From: an uncultured Bacteroides sp.
Lineage (GTDB): Bacteria; Bacteroidota; Bacteroidia; Bacteroidales; Bacteroidaceae
DNA: 64,000 nt
NCBI GenBank assembly: GCA_902388495.1
Contig: CABMPP010000005.1
Span: 1-64,000 of the forward strand
Direction of reading: 5' to 3'
Shown: positions 16,857 through 25,453 of the stretch, one piece after another
Layout of the letters: every line of letters begins with the position of its first letter
Numbering within the stretch: position 1 is the stretch's first letter
The notes under the pieces: model-generated
Databases searched by the model: none
Told to the model about the DNA's origin: nothing
Seen by the model: the letters and a program-made list of their open reading frames with translations, nothing else
Position numbers and translations under genes: made by a program

Positions 16857-18827
16857 ATGAGAAGAAAAAGATTAGAAGTAATAGTATTGGCTGCCTCATG
16901 CGTTTTCTGCTTGAGCAGCTGCCTTGACAAGGACGTATATCAAGGCTCTCAAGAAGAAGAAAAGGAGTTCAACGATTTCGATTACTCTACTACTCAAAGT
17001 AACGTAAGTCTGGAAGTCAGCTATCTGAACAACGGCGTAAAGGCAAATGTTTATTTTGAGCTGTATGACGAAATGCCCGTTACAGAAACTGAGTATACTT
17101 ACGTAAAACGTGACGACGTCCAACCTCTCTTCGCTGCCTACACTGACAAAAATAGCGTTTTCAAAGGTACTGTGGATTTGCCCGGATATGTAAAGAAGGT
17201 ATATATCTATACGCCGGCATTCTTTGCAAGAACGCTGATTGAGGCGGAAGTTACTAATGGAAGCATTAAGGCTACGGATGATATGCCGACAACACGTGTA
17301 GTAACTCCAACTCCCGGAGCCTACCACTACAGTTATATGGACGAAACGATAACTAAAGGCCTCAAAGAATACCCCAAAAACTGGAAAATCTGGCTGGGAA
17401 CATATGATCACTATAGAAATGGTGAAATAGGATATCCATATAGCGGAAATCTTGCTGCCACAAATGCTGATGGCCTCTATGAGGCCCAGACAAAGGTTAT
17501 TAATATTAATAACAGATGTCCCGATATATACCGCAACTATTATGATATGACTATTGATAAAACAGCCGAAATAGTGGTTACTTATCTCGGCCAGAATACT
17601 TGTTGGAACTCTTCCTTGGGATATTACTATTATGAAATAGGACACGAGCCTTCAAGTCTGGATGATGTCCACGTCATTATGCTATTTCCCAATACACAAG
17701 ATGGTCAGTGGGTGAATGACACGAAAAATGCAACAAAAAGTGCCGGTATAGATCGTTCAACAGCCGTACAACTGAAATACTATCCTAATATCGCCAGTGG
17801 AAGTATGGAGGGAGAAACAACCGTATTCCCTGCCGGATATAAAATAGGTTTTGTCCTTGCCACCAATGCCTGGAGCAATCCTGTAGGAAATCGTTACACC
17901 GCAACCCGATACCGTGCCGCTACATCGAAAAATTTAAGTGTAAAAGATGGCGGAGCCCCCTATAATGAACCACGTACAGCTGTCTACAGATACGGTGATT
18001 GGATAATGACATCGTTTGAAGACTTTAATACCGATCAAAACTTCAGTGATGTCGTAATAACACTTAAATCCAATCCTGTTGATGCCATTACAGATGTACC
18101 TGTTGTAGATCCCGATGATCCGACAGTCCCCATTACTTTAAAAGGAGTCTATGCTTTCGAAGATTTGTGGCCCAATCAGGGAGATTATGATATGAATGAT
18201 GTGGTAGTACGCTATAATTACGGAAAGAGTATCGATACCAAAAGCAATATACAGGCTGAGACTTTCATATTTAAAGTATTCGAAAATGTTGCCAATAATA
18301 ATAACGGACTGGCATTCAAGTTGAATAGCAATGGTAATATAGAATCATATTCCCTCGCCGTTCGCAAAGCAGGAGAAAGCGTGTTCACAGATGTATCGAC
18401 ATCACTTGAAACCGGAGAGAATGTTTTTGTATTGACAGACAATGTTAAAGAGAATATGAACGGCGAATATAAAGTAACCGTAAAATACAAGTCACCTATT
18501 ACGAAAGAGTCTGAAATAGATCCGTTCATCTTCAAAAACCAAGATAACGGCCTGCGTTGGGAAGTGCATCTTCCTAAGGCAGCACCGACCTCCAAAGCTG
18601 ATAAAAGCTATTTCGGGCAAGGGCAAGATGCTTCTAATAGTGGTACATATTATGTACGCGATGGTAATTATCCGTTTGCCATCTATCTGGCCGGAGCAAC
18701 CGAAAACGATCTAAGCAAGATTTTGGATATCGCAAACGAAAGTACTCCGATCGGTCAGCTTTACAGCGGATATGATGAATGGGTAAAGAGCGAGGGGCGT
18801 ACAAATCAAGATTGGTATAAACGATAA
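16857..18827 (+). CDS. LruC domain-containing lipoprotein (DUF4842)
   Basis: 656 residues, lipoprotein signal with lipobox LSSC (C22). The C-terminal half has the LruC/DUF4842 signature YAFEDLWPNQGDYDMNDVVV, where acidic residues suggest calcium binding, followed by a beta-rich domain ending near residue 650. The N-terminal half is beta-rich without a recognised family. LruC-type proteins in Bacteroides are surface or outer-membrane lipoproteins of unknown role, often near adhesin or fimbria genes, though none are seen here. Monocistronic: strong promoter upstream and a bidirectional terminator downstream. Confidence 0.8.
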   Translation: MRRKRLEVIVLAASCVFCLSSCLDKDVYQGSQEEEKEFNDFDYSTTQSNVSLEVSYLNNGVKANVYFELYDEMPVTETEYTYVKRDDVQPLFAAYTDKNSVFKGTVDLPGYVKKVYIYTPAFFARTLIEAEVTNGSIKATDDMPTTRVVTPTPGAYHYSYMDETITKGLKEYPKNWKIWLGTYDHYRNGEIGYPYSGNLAATNADGLYEAQTKVININNRCPDIYRNYYDMTIDKTAEIVVTYLGQNTCWNSSLGYYYYEIGHEPSSLDDVHVIMLFPNTQDGQWVNDTKNATKSAGIDRSTAVQLKYYPNIASGSMEGETTVFPAGYKIGFVLATNAWSNPVGNRYTATRYRAATSKNLSVKDGGAPYNEPRTAVYRYGDWIMTSFEDFNTDQNFSDVVITLKSNPVDAITDVPVVDPDDPTVPITLKGVYAFEDLWPNQGDYDMNDVVVRYNYGKSIDTKSNIQAETFIFKVFENVANNNNGLAFKLNSNGNIESYSLAVRKAGESVFTDVSTSLETGENVFVLTDNVKENMNGEYKVTVKYKSPITKESEIDPFIFKNQDNGLRWEVHLPKAAPTSKADKSYFGQGQDASNSGTYYVRDGNYPFAIYLAGATENDLSKILDIANESTPIGQLYSGYDEWVKSEGRTNQDWYKR

Positions 18828-18860
18828 TAATTGTTTGTTTGCTGTGCATCAACAGATGCA

Positions 18861-18920
18861 TAAAAAAAGAGGCTGAAATCCGTTCCTTTTAGGGAATATA
18901 GATTTCAGTCTCTTTACTTT
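18861..18920. terminator. Bidirectional terminator
   Basis: A 15-bp stem (18866-18880 with 18901-18915, one G-U pair) is flanked by an A run on the left and a T run on the right. It serves the rightward LruC gene and the convergent leftward phosphatase gene. Confidence 0.8.
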
Positions 18921-18952
18921 TTTATGAGTTTAATGAGCCTTTCCTCAAAAGA

Positions 18953-20224
18953 TTACTTCTTATAAGCCGCCAATTTATTCCTATAATAAGCCTCCACATC
19001 CTTCCAATGATAATAAGGGGCTATTTCGCTCTCAACCGGAAGTTTCATTTCATGCTCGTTGAGTAAAACCTTCACCAGGACATCGTCACTCCCCTTCTTG
19101 CGGAAGAAGACAAACTGGATATTGCTGGCCATCGGGAAGATTTTGTAGTTACGCCATACAGCATCCAGCTTACTCAAATCTGTTGTCTGGTAAGCACAGT
19201 CTCCCAACTCCAGCAGGCAAGCAAAAGGAAGCAGACAAGACTCATGTCCGAAACGTAAAGTCGCACTATTCTCCGACTTCACGATACAAGTATCCGCCGT
19301 ATTCAGGAAATTCTCCAGCAGATTGGCTTCCAGATAAGGTATCTTGCCCTTAGTCAGCGGAGACGAAGCGTAGTTGATGTACCAATTCTTATTGCTGATC
19401 TGCCACAAATCGTAGCACTCATCTTTGGTGAAAAGCGAATAAAGTTCCAAATCCGTGTCGATACTCTGCATATTGGCAGCTACATCAAACAGCATAGTCA
19501 TCAGCTTGCCGGCATCCACTTTCCACTTCACATAGTCGGCATTGTTGAACAAAGCCTTCATCAAGCGGTCCGGATGAACATGTTCCTTCCGGATAGCTTC
19601 TCTTGCAGCAATTACCTCATCAGCCTTGCGTAATTCTTTTATAGCAGGATCATCATGATTCATATAATACATATCGTGATAACTGGCATCATTCTTGAAC
19701 TGCAACTTCGGATTCAGAGCCTGAAGCTTCAGGCATTCTGCCGCCATCGAAAGAATGCAACGGATTACGACCGTGGAACGTGCATCTATTTCAGCTTCTC
19801 CCTTAAATACTTCCGGGAAGTTCTTATACATTCTCTCGGCAATGCCCCGATGCTGACGCGCACCCAGCGGAGTAAGTTCGCCATATCTGCTCTCAGCCAT
19901 GCGCGAAACGCTGTCCAGCACGCAGAGCGTCTTCTTGCCCAAGTCGGTAAGCACTCCGTTCTTTTCGGCTTCACGCATCACTTCCAGCGGTTTTTCATAA
20001 TCATCGGGATTGATAAGAAAGCGCGAACCGTGACGGGCATAATGGCTCAGATAAAAAGGTTTATAACCGGCAGGCGGGGCAGTCTGCACTGCATTCGGTT
20101 CGGGATAAGCGTAGTAGTTGGCAGCCGAACGATGAATGTCTGCAAAGATTTCTTCTTTTGCCGTCTGTGCACTCATTCCGAGCACCAGGCAACAGAGAAC
20201 GGTAAGCAAAATAAAACGTTTCAT
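18953..20224 (-). CDS. Secreted histidine-type phosphatase (branch 2, MINPP-like)
   Basis: 423 residues with signal peptide (GMSAQ, about residue 20). The nucleophile motif is ARHGSR (H65). A second motif G-H327-E328-S supplies the likely proton donor where acid phosphatases have HD and phytase-like MINPPs have HAE. Family members remove phosphates from inositol phosphates or other monoesters in the periplasm; Bacteroides has a characterised MINPP, but identity to it cannot be judged here. It lies 20 bases after the CAT-like gene on the same strand, so probably co-transcribed. Confidence 0.75.
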   Translation of the reverse strand: MKRFILLTVLCCLVLGMSAQTAKEEIFADIHRSAANYYAYPEPNAVQTAPPAGYKPFYLSHYARHGSRFLINPDDYEKPLEVMREAEKNGVLTDLGKKTLCVLDSVSRMAESRYGELTPLGARQHRGIAERMYKNFPEVFKGEAEIDARSTVVIRCILSMAAECLKLQALNPKLQFKNDASYHDMYYMNHDDPAIKELRKADEVIAAREAIRKEHVHPDRLMKALFNNADYVKWKVDAGKLMTMLFDVAANMQSIDTDLELYSLFTKDECYDLWQISNKNWYINYASSPLTKGKIPYLEANLLENFLNTADTCIVKSENSATLRFGHESCLLPFACLLELGDCAYQTTDLSKLDAVWRNYKIFPMASNIQFVFFRKKGSDDVLVKVLLNEHEMKLPVESEIAPYYHWKDVEAYYRNKLAAYKK

Positions 20225-20244
20225 GATCTTTGGGTTTTAGTGAT

Positions 20245-20904
20245 TTATTCGTGTGAGATTTCTTTCAGATACTTCTCTATCTTTTCAAAGAACGTGGCCA
20301 GATGCGAGCCATCCACAAAGGCATGATTCACATAGATAGAGAGAGGAAATACCAGGCGACCTTCACGGGTCACAGCTTTACCGGCAGTCATCAAAGGATA
20401 GCTGCAAGCATTACCGGCCTCGGCCAATGTGTAGGTGGTAGACGTGAAATACATCTTAGGCACTGCACTCAAATGCACCACATCGTAAATGCCCTGCTGT
20501 GCCAGCACTTCCTCTGCCCCGTAGGGATTACCATCTTCGGGAATATTGGTGATCAGATTCTGGGCCTCGGCATGGAAACTTGCAAAACCCTCATGATAAG
20601 GAATGCGTACCGTATAGAAAGTCTTTCCGGGAACAGCTATAGGCGAGATAATATCCACCTGGTCGTGAAAGATGACTTGCCCATTCTTATCCGTGCGGTA
20701 GCGGAGTGCATCCACCTCATTGGCCGAACGGAGTACGGCATAGAGGTAACAGAGAAAGAAAGAGCGTCCCGAAGCCTTGGCGGCAGCACGCGCTTCCGTA
20801 CAGTCTATTTCAGTAGTAACGGAATACCAGGAGTTGACGAAAGTACGGAAGAAGTTGTAATTGTCCCGGCGCTCCCAGGCATCAATGTCGATAATATGTG
20901 TCAT
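20245..20904 (-). CDS. Chloramphenicol acetyltransferase-like O-acetyltransferase
   Basis: 219 residues, the size of type A CAT trimer subunits. The catalytic motif near the C-terminus is V-N-H194-A-F-V-D198-G; the classical motif is HHAxxDG, so the first His is Asn here while the catalytic His and Asp-Gly are kept. The N-terminal [10 protein letters not shown] and central [13 protein letters not shown] segments also fit the fold. Chromosomal copies of this family occur widely in Bacteroidetes, and resistance cannot be assumed. It starts 56 bases downstream of dsbD, separated from it by a terminator hairpin. Confidence 0.8.
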   Translation of the reverse strand: MTHIIDIDAWERRDNYNFFRTFVNSWYSVTTEIDCTEARAAAKASGRSFFLCYLYAVLRSANEVDALRYRTDKNGQVIFHDQVDIISPIAVPGKTFYTVRIPYHEGFASFHAEAQNLITNIPEDGNPYGAEEVLAQQGIYDVVHLSAVPKMYFTSTTYTLAEAGNACSYPLMTAGKAVTREGRLVFPLSIYVNHAFVDGSHLATFFEKIEKYLKEISHE

Positions 20905-20910
20905 ATACTT

Positions 20911-20950
20911 ATAAAAGTAGAAAGTTGAGAGTTTCAGCCCTCAACTTTCT
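20911..20950 (-). terminator. Terminator after dsbD
   Basis: An 11-bp stem AGAAAGTTGAG/CTCAACTTTCT (20919-20929 with 20940-20950) and then ACTTTTATA on the minus strand. It lies directly after the leftward dsbD stop and before the CAT-like gene. Confidence 0.65.
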
Positions 20951-20959
20951 GTTAAACAA

Positions 20960-22981
20960 TTATTTTTCTTTCTTATAATTTTCCAGTCCGGTCTGCAGGA
21001 ATTGGATATACTTGGAGATGTCTTCGTCGTAAGAGTAGGACTTGTTGAGCGGCCTGCCTTCATTGTCTATCAGCACATAGAAAGGCTGTGCGTTGGCACC
21101 GAACTTGACGCGCTGCAAGTAACTCCACTTATCACCTACCGTACGCAGTGTACGTTCTGTACCGTTCTCCGTAATCTTCACGGGAGAAGGAAGCGGAGTC
21201 TTATTGTCCACATAAAGTGTGATCAGTACATAGTCGTTATTGATGATGTCGCTCACCTTCGGGTCTGTCCATACGGAAAGCTCCATCTTACGGCAGTTTA
21301 CACAACCGTAACCGGTGAAGTCCAGCATCACGGGCTTGCCGTGCTGACGGGCATACTCCATGCCGAGGTCGTAATCGTCGAACTTGGCATGTACTTCATT
21401 ATTATAAAGGTTGAAGTCCTGCGTCTGCATGGGCGGTGCAAAAGCACTGACTGCCTTCAACGGTGCACCCCACAAACCGGGAACCATATAAACTGCAAAT
21501 GCCAGCGAAGCCAAAGCCATAAAGAAACGAGGTACGCTGACCTTAGAATCATCGTCATCGTGCGGGAATTTGATTTTTCCCAGCAGGTAGAAACCAAGCA
21601 AAGCAAACAGCACAATCCACAAAGCAAGGAATGTTTCACGGTCGAGTATGCGCCAGCCGTAAGCCAAATCGGCCACGGAAAGGAACTTCAACGCAAATGC
21701 CAGTTCCAGGAAACCGAGCGTCACCTTGATAATGTTCATCCAGCCACCCGACTTAGGCATAGACTTCAACCACGACGGGAACAGTGCAAACAAGGTAAAA
21801 GGCAACGCCAAAGCAATGGCAAAGCCCAGCATACCAATGGCCGGAGCCACTACACTACCCGTTGTAGAAACCTGTACCAGCAGGAACCCGATAATAGGAC
21901 CCGTGCAAGAGAAAGATACCAACGACAAAGTAAATGCCATCAGGAAAATACTCAGCAAACCGCTTGTTGCCTCAGCCTTACTGTCAACAGCATTGCTCCA
22001 CTTGGAAGGCAGCGTTATCTCGAAAGCCCCGAAGAAGGAGGCGGCAAATACCACCAACATCAAACAGAAGAGGATGTTGAATATCGCATTCGTAGAAAGT
22101 GCATTCAGTGCGCTGGCACCAAAGATAAGCGTAATGGCCAGTCCGAGCACCACGTAAATCACCACGATAGAGGCACCATACGTCCACGCATCGCGAATAC
22201 CTTTCTTCTTGTCCTTGCTGCGTTTCAGGAAGAAACTTACAGTCATCGGGATGATGGGCCATACGCAAGGGGTGAACAGTGCCAGAAGTCCTCCGATAAA
22301 TCCGGTAACAAAGATGTAGAGCCATGACATATTCTCCTGAGAAGTAGTTTCTCCCAAAGACTTCAGCTCACTGATAACCGGTTTCCACAGGTCAACATTG
22401 CCCGCTACATCGATTTCAGTAGGACCATCCGCACCGCCGATAACGGCATCAGCAGTTGTATCAGCGGCAACGTCCTGCTGCACGGCCTGAGCATCCTGTT
22501 TCACTTCGGCTACAGGAGCAGCAGCCCCTTCTGTCTTACCGGAAAATTTAAACGGAACCTGGGTGGGCGGCAAACAGTTTTCATCGTTGCATGCACCATA
22601 TTCCAGATAACCTTCTACCTGATAAGCCCCACCGGTCAGCTTCAGTTTCTGTGCAAACTGCGCCGTATTCTCAAAATAGCGCACCTGCATTTCGAACAGT
22701 TTGTCGAATGAGGAAATTTCTTTGCCTACGGGTTTCAGTTTACCTACGACCTCAGCACCCGAGATATTCTCAACATTGAAAGTGGCCGAAATAGGGCCAC
22801 CATCACCCAAGTCGGTAGAGTAAACATGCCAGCCTTTATCAATGGCACCGGTAAACAGAACTTCCGCTTCATCTGCCGACAGAACTTTCAGTTCCGACTT
22901 AAACTTAACGGGTTCTTGTATCTGCGCTTGCGACACTACGGCAAGAAGCAACAGGAAAAAGGAGAAAAATACTTTCTTCAT
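20960..22981 (-). CDS. dsbD: DsbD-family thiol:disulfide interchange protein
   Basis: 673-residue inner-membrane reductant shuttle. In order: signal peptide (to about 19), periplasmic DsbD-alpha-like domain (about 20-170, with a Cys pair near GACNDENCLPP), an Ala/Asp-rich linker, about eight transmembrane segments (about 225-510) holding the redox cysteines in FTPCVWPIIP and SFSCTGPIIG, and a C-terminal thioredoxin-like domain with C560-V-N-C563. It passes electrons from cytoplasmic thioredoxin to periplasmic disulfides and supports cytochrome c maturation and protein repair. Monocistronic by the terminator downstream. Confidence 0.9.
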   Translation of the reverse strand: MKKVFFSFFLLLLAVVSQAQIQEPVKFKSELKVLSADEAEVLFTGAIDKGWHVYSTDLGDGGPISATFNVENISGAEVVGKLKPVGKEISSFDKLFEMQVRYFENTAQFAQKLKLTGGAYQVEGYLEYGACNDENCLPPTQVPFKFSGKTEGAAAPVAEVKQDAQAVQQDVAADTTADAVIGGADGPTEIDVAGNVDLWKPVISELKSLGETTSQENMSWLYIFVTGFIGGLLALFTPCVWPIIPMTVSFFLKRSKDKKKGIRDAWTYGASIVVIYVVLGLAITLIFGASALNALSTNAIFNILFCLMLVVFAASFFGAFEITLPSKWSNAVDSKAEATSGLLSIFLMAFTLSLVSFSCTGPIIGFLLVQVSTTGSVVAPAIGMLGFAIALALPFTLFALFPSWLKSMPKSGGWMNIIKVTLGFLELAFALKFLSVADLAYGWRILDRETFLALWIVLFALLGFYLLGKIKFPHDDDDSKVSVPRFFMALASLAFAVYMVPGLWGAPLKAVSAFAPPMQTQDFNLYNNEVHAKFDDYDLGMEYARQHGKPVMLDFTGYGCVNCRKMELSVWTDPKVSDIINNDYVLITLYVDNKTPLPSPVKITENGTERTLRTVGDKWSYLQRVKFGANAQPFYVLIDNEGRPLNKSYSYDEDISKYIQFLQTGLENYKKEK

Positions 22982-23011
22982 CTATTTATTATTACTAAAA
23001 TTTATATTCGA

Positions 23012-23311
23012 TTAAACTTCATAATCTACACAAGCACGGCTTTCTTTTACGTCAGCAAGGAATTTACCGGCAGCAACATGGTCGGGATGCGTAGCATAGA
23101 ACTTCACATCATCCAGTGTATCGAATTCGCTATAAAGAGCGATGCTCCAAGTCTCGTCGGGATTGATATTCAGCCCGACTTCAATCTTGCGAATAACAGA
23201 TATCTTTGCCGGAAGTGCTTCAATAGCCTTCTTGAAATTATTCATTGCAGCTAACTTTTCGTCAGGCGCAGCCTCGTTTTTTAGCTTAAATAATACAATG
23301 TGTTTTACCAT
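23012..23311 (-). CDS. Dabb-family stress-responsive barrel protein
   Basis: 99 residues, start MVKHIVLFKLKNEA. It is the typical dimeric alpha/beta-barrel Dabb domain, with conserved H4, the WSIALYSEFDTLDDVKFY central part and the HPDHVAAGKFL motif. The domain is found in stress-responsive proteins and small enzymes; function here is unknown. It lies 30 bases upstream of dsbD on the same strand, and divergent from udk. Confidence 0.85.
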   Translation of the reverse strand: MVKHIVLFKLKNEAAPDEKLAAMNNFKKAIEALPAKISVIRKIEVGLNINPDETWSIALYSEFDTLDDVKFYATHPDHVAAGKFLADVKESRACVDYEV

Positions 23312-23338
23312 AACTTTGATATTTAAATGATTTATGTC

Positions 23339-23346
23339 TATATTTG
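23339..23346 (+). promoter_or_regulatory. -7 box of udk
   Basis: TATATTTG, 68 bases before the udk ATG. It lies inside the longer open frame and so supports the later start. Confidence 0.55.
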
Positions 23347-23414
23347 TCAGCGGAAGCAGTTGTATTCAACGATTGCAAAAATACTGGTTTTGTTTTAAAT
23401 ATACATATAAACGG

Positions 23415-24026
23415 ATGTTAATAATAGGAATTGCAGGCGGAACAGGGTCGGGAAAGACCACCGTCGTACGTAAAATCATCGAAAGCCTGCCGGCAGGTGA
23501 AGTCGTTTTGTTGCCACAAGACTCTTATTATAAGGACAGTAGCCACGTGCCCGTAGAAGAGCGGCAGAATATCAACTTCGACCACCCGGATGCATTCGAG
23601 TGGAGCCTTCTCTCCAAACATGTTGCCATGCTGCGCGAAGGCCGAAGCATCGAACAGCCCACCTATTCGTATCTGACGTGTACCCGCCAGCCCGAAACCA
23701 TCCACATCGAGCCGCGCGAAGTTATCATCATCGAAGGCATCCTGGCCTTGTGTGATAAAAAACTGCGCAGCATGATGGACCTCAAGATATTTGTGGATGC
23801 CGACCCGGATGAACGGCTGATTCGCGTCATCCAGCGAGACGTCATAGAACGCGGGCGTACAGCCGAAGCCGTCATGGAGCGCTATACGCGCATCTTGAAA
23901 CCGATGCACCTGCAATTCATCGAGCCGTGCAAACGATATGCCGACCTCATTGTGCCGGAAGGCGGGAACAATAAGGTAGCGATTGATATATTGACGATGT
24001 ATATAAAGAAGCACTTGAAAGAGTGA
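23415..24026 (+). CDS. udk: Uridine kinase
   Basis: 203 residues. P-loop kinase with Walker A GIAGGTGSGKTT at the N-terminus, the uridine-binding segment (YYKDSSHVPVEERQNINFDHPDAF, shown here by its ends: YYKDS and FDHPDAF) and RDVIERGRT. It phosphorylates uridine and cytidine in pyrimidine salvage. The frame is open from 23334, but M at 23415 directly precedes the first beta strand and the promoter -7 box overlaps the longer form. It is followed after 13 bases by the transglycosylase gene. Confidence 0.92.
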   Translation: MLIIGIAGGTGSGKTTVVRKIIESLPAGEVVLLPQDSYYKDSSHVPVEERQNINFDHPDAFEWSLLSKHVAMLREGRSIEQPTYSYLTCTRQPETIHIEPREVIIIEGILALCDKKLRSMMDLKIFVDADPDERLIRVIQRDVIERGRTAEAVMERYTRILKPMHLQFIEPCKRYADLIVPEGGNNKVAIDILTMYIKKHLKE

Positions 24027-24039
24027 TGAATGACCGGTT

Positions 24040-25428
24040 ATGAAAAAAGGAAGCGGATTATATACACTACTGGCAATCCTGCTACTGTGCTGCATCGCAG
24101 GATGCGGCGGAAAGCAACATGCAGAAAAAGTAGCGACAGATGACCTGCAACAAATCAAAGATAGCGGAGAACTGGTAGTGCTGACATTATACAGCTCGAC
24201 TTCCTACTTTATCTATCGCGGCCAGGACATGGGGTTCCAATACGAGTTGAGCGAACAGTTTGCCAAAAGCCTGGGTGTAAAGCTACGGGTAGAGGTGGCA
24301 CGAAACGTAGATGAACTTATTGAGAAGCTACTGGCAGGCAAAGGTGATCTTATAGCCTATAACCTGCCCATCACCAAGGAGTGGAAGGACAGCCTGATTT
24401 ATTGCGGTGAAGACGTCATCACCCACCAGGTCATCGTACAGCGCGCCGGCGGACGGAACAAACCACTGAAAGACGTAACCGAGCTCATCGGGAAGGATGT
24501 ATATGTGAAACCGGGAAAGTATTACGACCGGTTGGTCAATCTGGACCAGGAGCTCGGAGGAGGTATTCATATCCATGAAGTGACCAACGACAGCATCAGC
24601 GTAGAAGATCTTATCACCCAGGTATCGCAAGGAAAAATCCCTTATACCGTGGCCGACAATGACGTGGCACAACTCAACACCACCTATTATCCCAATCTGA
24701 ACATCGGGCTTTCCATCAGTTTCGACCAGCGCGCCTCATGGGCCGTACGGAAAGACTGCCCCCAACTGGCAGCTGCCGCCGACAAGTGGCATGAGGAGAA
24801 CATGACTTCGCCTGCTTACACGGCAAGTATGAAGCGGTATTTCGAGATAAGCAAGGCAATCGTCCACTCTCCTATTCTTTCTTTAAGGGAAGGGAAAATC
24901 TCCCACTACGACCAATTATTCAAAAAATATGCTCCGGAGATAGATTGGGACTGGCGCCTGCTGGCATCTTTAGCTTATACGGAATCCAACTTTGATTCGA
25001 CAGCCGTGTCGTGGGCGGGTGCAAGAGGGTTAATGCAACTGATGCCTGCCACCGCCCGGGCCATGGGAGTGCCCGAAGGAAAAGAGCAGAACCCGGAAGA
25101 GAGTATCAAAGCTGCCGTAAAATATATCGGCGCCACCGCCCGAAGCTTTGCCAAAGTACCCGAAGAAGAACGCATCAACTTTGTACTGGCGTCTTATAAT
25201 TCAGGGATAGGGCATGTGCAGGATGCCATGGCACTGGCAGAGAAATATGGCAAAAACAAATACGTCTGGCGGGATAACGTAGAGAACTTCATCCTGCTGA
25301 AAAGCAACGAAGAATATTTCACCGATCCCGTCTGCAAGAATGGTTATTTCCGCGGTATAGAGACGTATAACTTCGTGAGGGATATTACGTCACGGTATGA
25401 ACAGTACAAGAAGAAGATTAAGGCATAA
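24040..25428 (+). CDS. MltF-like membrane-bound lytic murein transglycosylase
   Basis: 462 residues. Lipoprotein signal peptide (IAGCGG, Cys about 23), an SBP_bac_3-type periplasmic binding domain (about 40-270; LVVLTLYSSTSYF) and a C-terminal SLT lysozyme-like domain (about 285-450). The catalytic glutamate is E315 in AYTESNFD, followed by GARGLMQLMPATA and the ASYNSGIGHV motif. The MltF architecture is complete. It cleaves peptidoglycan at the periplasmic face with 1,6-anhydro product formation. Probably co-transcribed with udk. Confidence 0.88.
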   Translation: MKKGSGLYTLLAILLLCCIAGCGGKQHAEKVATDDLQQIKDSGELVVLTLYSSTSYFIYRGQDMGFQYELSEQFAKSLGVKLRVEVARNVDELIEKLLAGKGDLIAYNLPITKEWKDSLIYCGEDVITHQVIVQRAGGRNKPLKDVTELIGKDVYVKPGKYYDRLVNLDQELGGGIHIHEVTNDSISVEDLITQVSQGKIPYTVADNDVAQLNTTYYPNLNIGLSISFDQRASWAVRKDCPQLAAAADKWHEENMTSPAYTASMKRYFEISKAIVHSPILSLREGKISHYDQLFKKYAPEIDWDWRLLASLAYTESNFDSTAVSWAGARGLMQLMPATARAMGVPEGKEQNPEESIKAAVKYIGATARSFAKVPEEERINFVLASYNSGIGHVQDAMALAEKYGKNKYVWRDNVENFILLKSNEEYFTDPVCKNGYFRGIETYNFVRDITSRYEQYKKKIKA

Positions 25429-25453
25429 TTTCATGTACAATGTACAATGTAAA

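Noticed and set aside
20245..20904. Chloramphenicol resistance gene
   Set aside because: The CAT fold is clear, but the first His of the HHxxxDG motif is Asn and the gene sits in ordinary chromosome without mobile elements; resistance is not supported.
21002..22327. 441-codon plus-strand ORF over dsbD
   Set aside because: Shadow of the dsbD codon pattern; its composition is rich in His, Arg and Gln with no domain.
25434..25453. ATGTACAATGTACAATGTA between the transglycosylase gene and metH
   Set aside because: Simple 8-base slippage repeat in a short convergent gap; too short to be a terminator or site.
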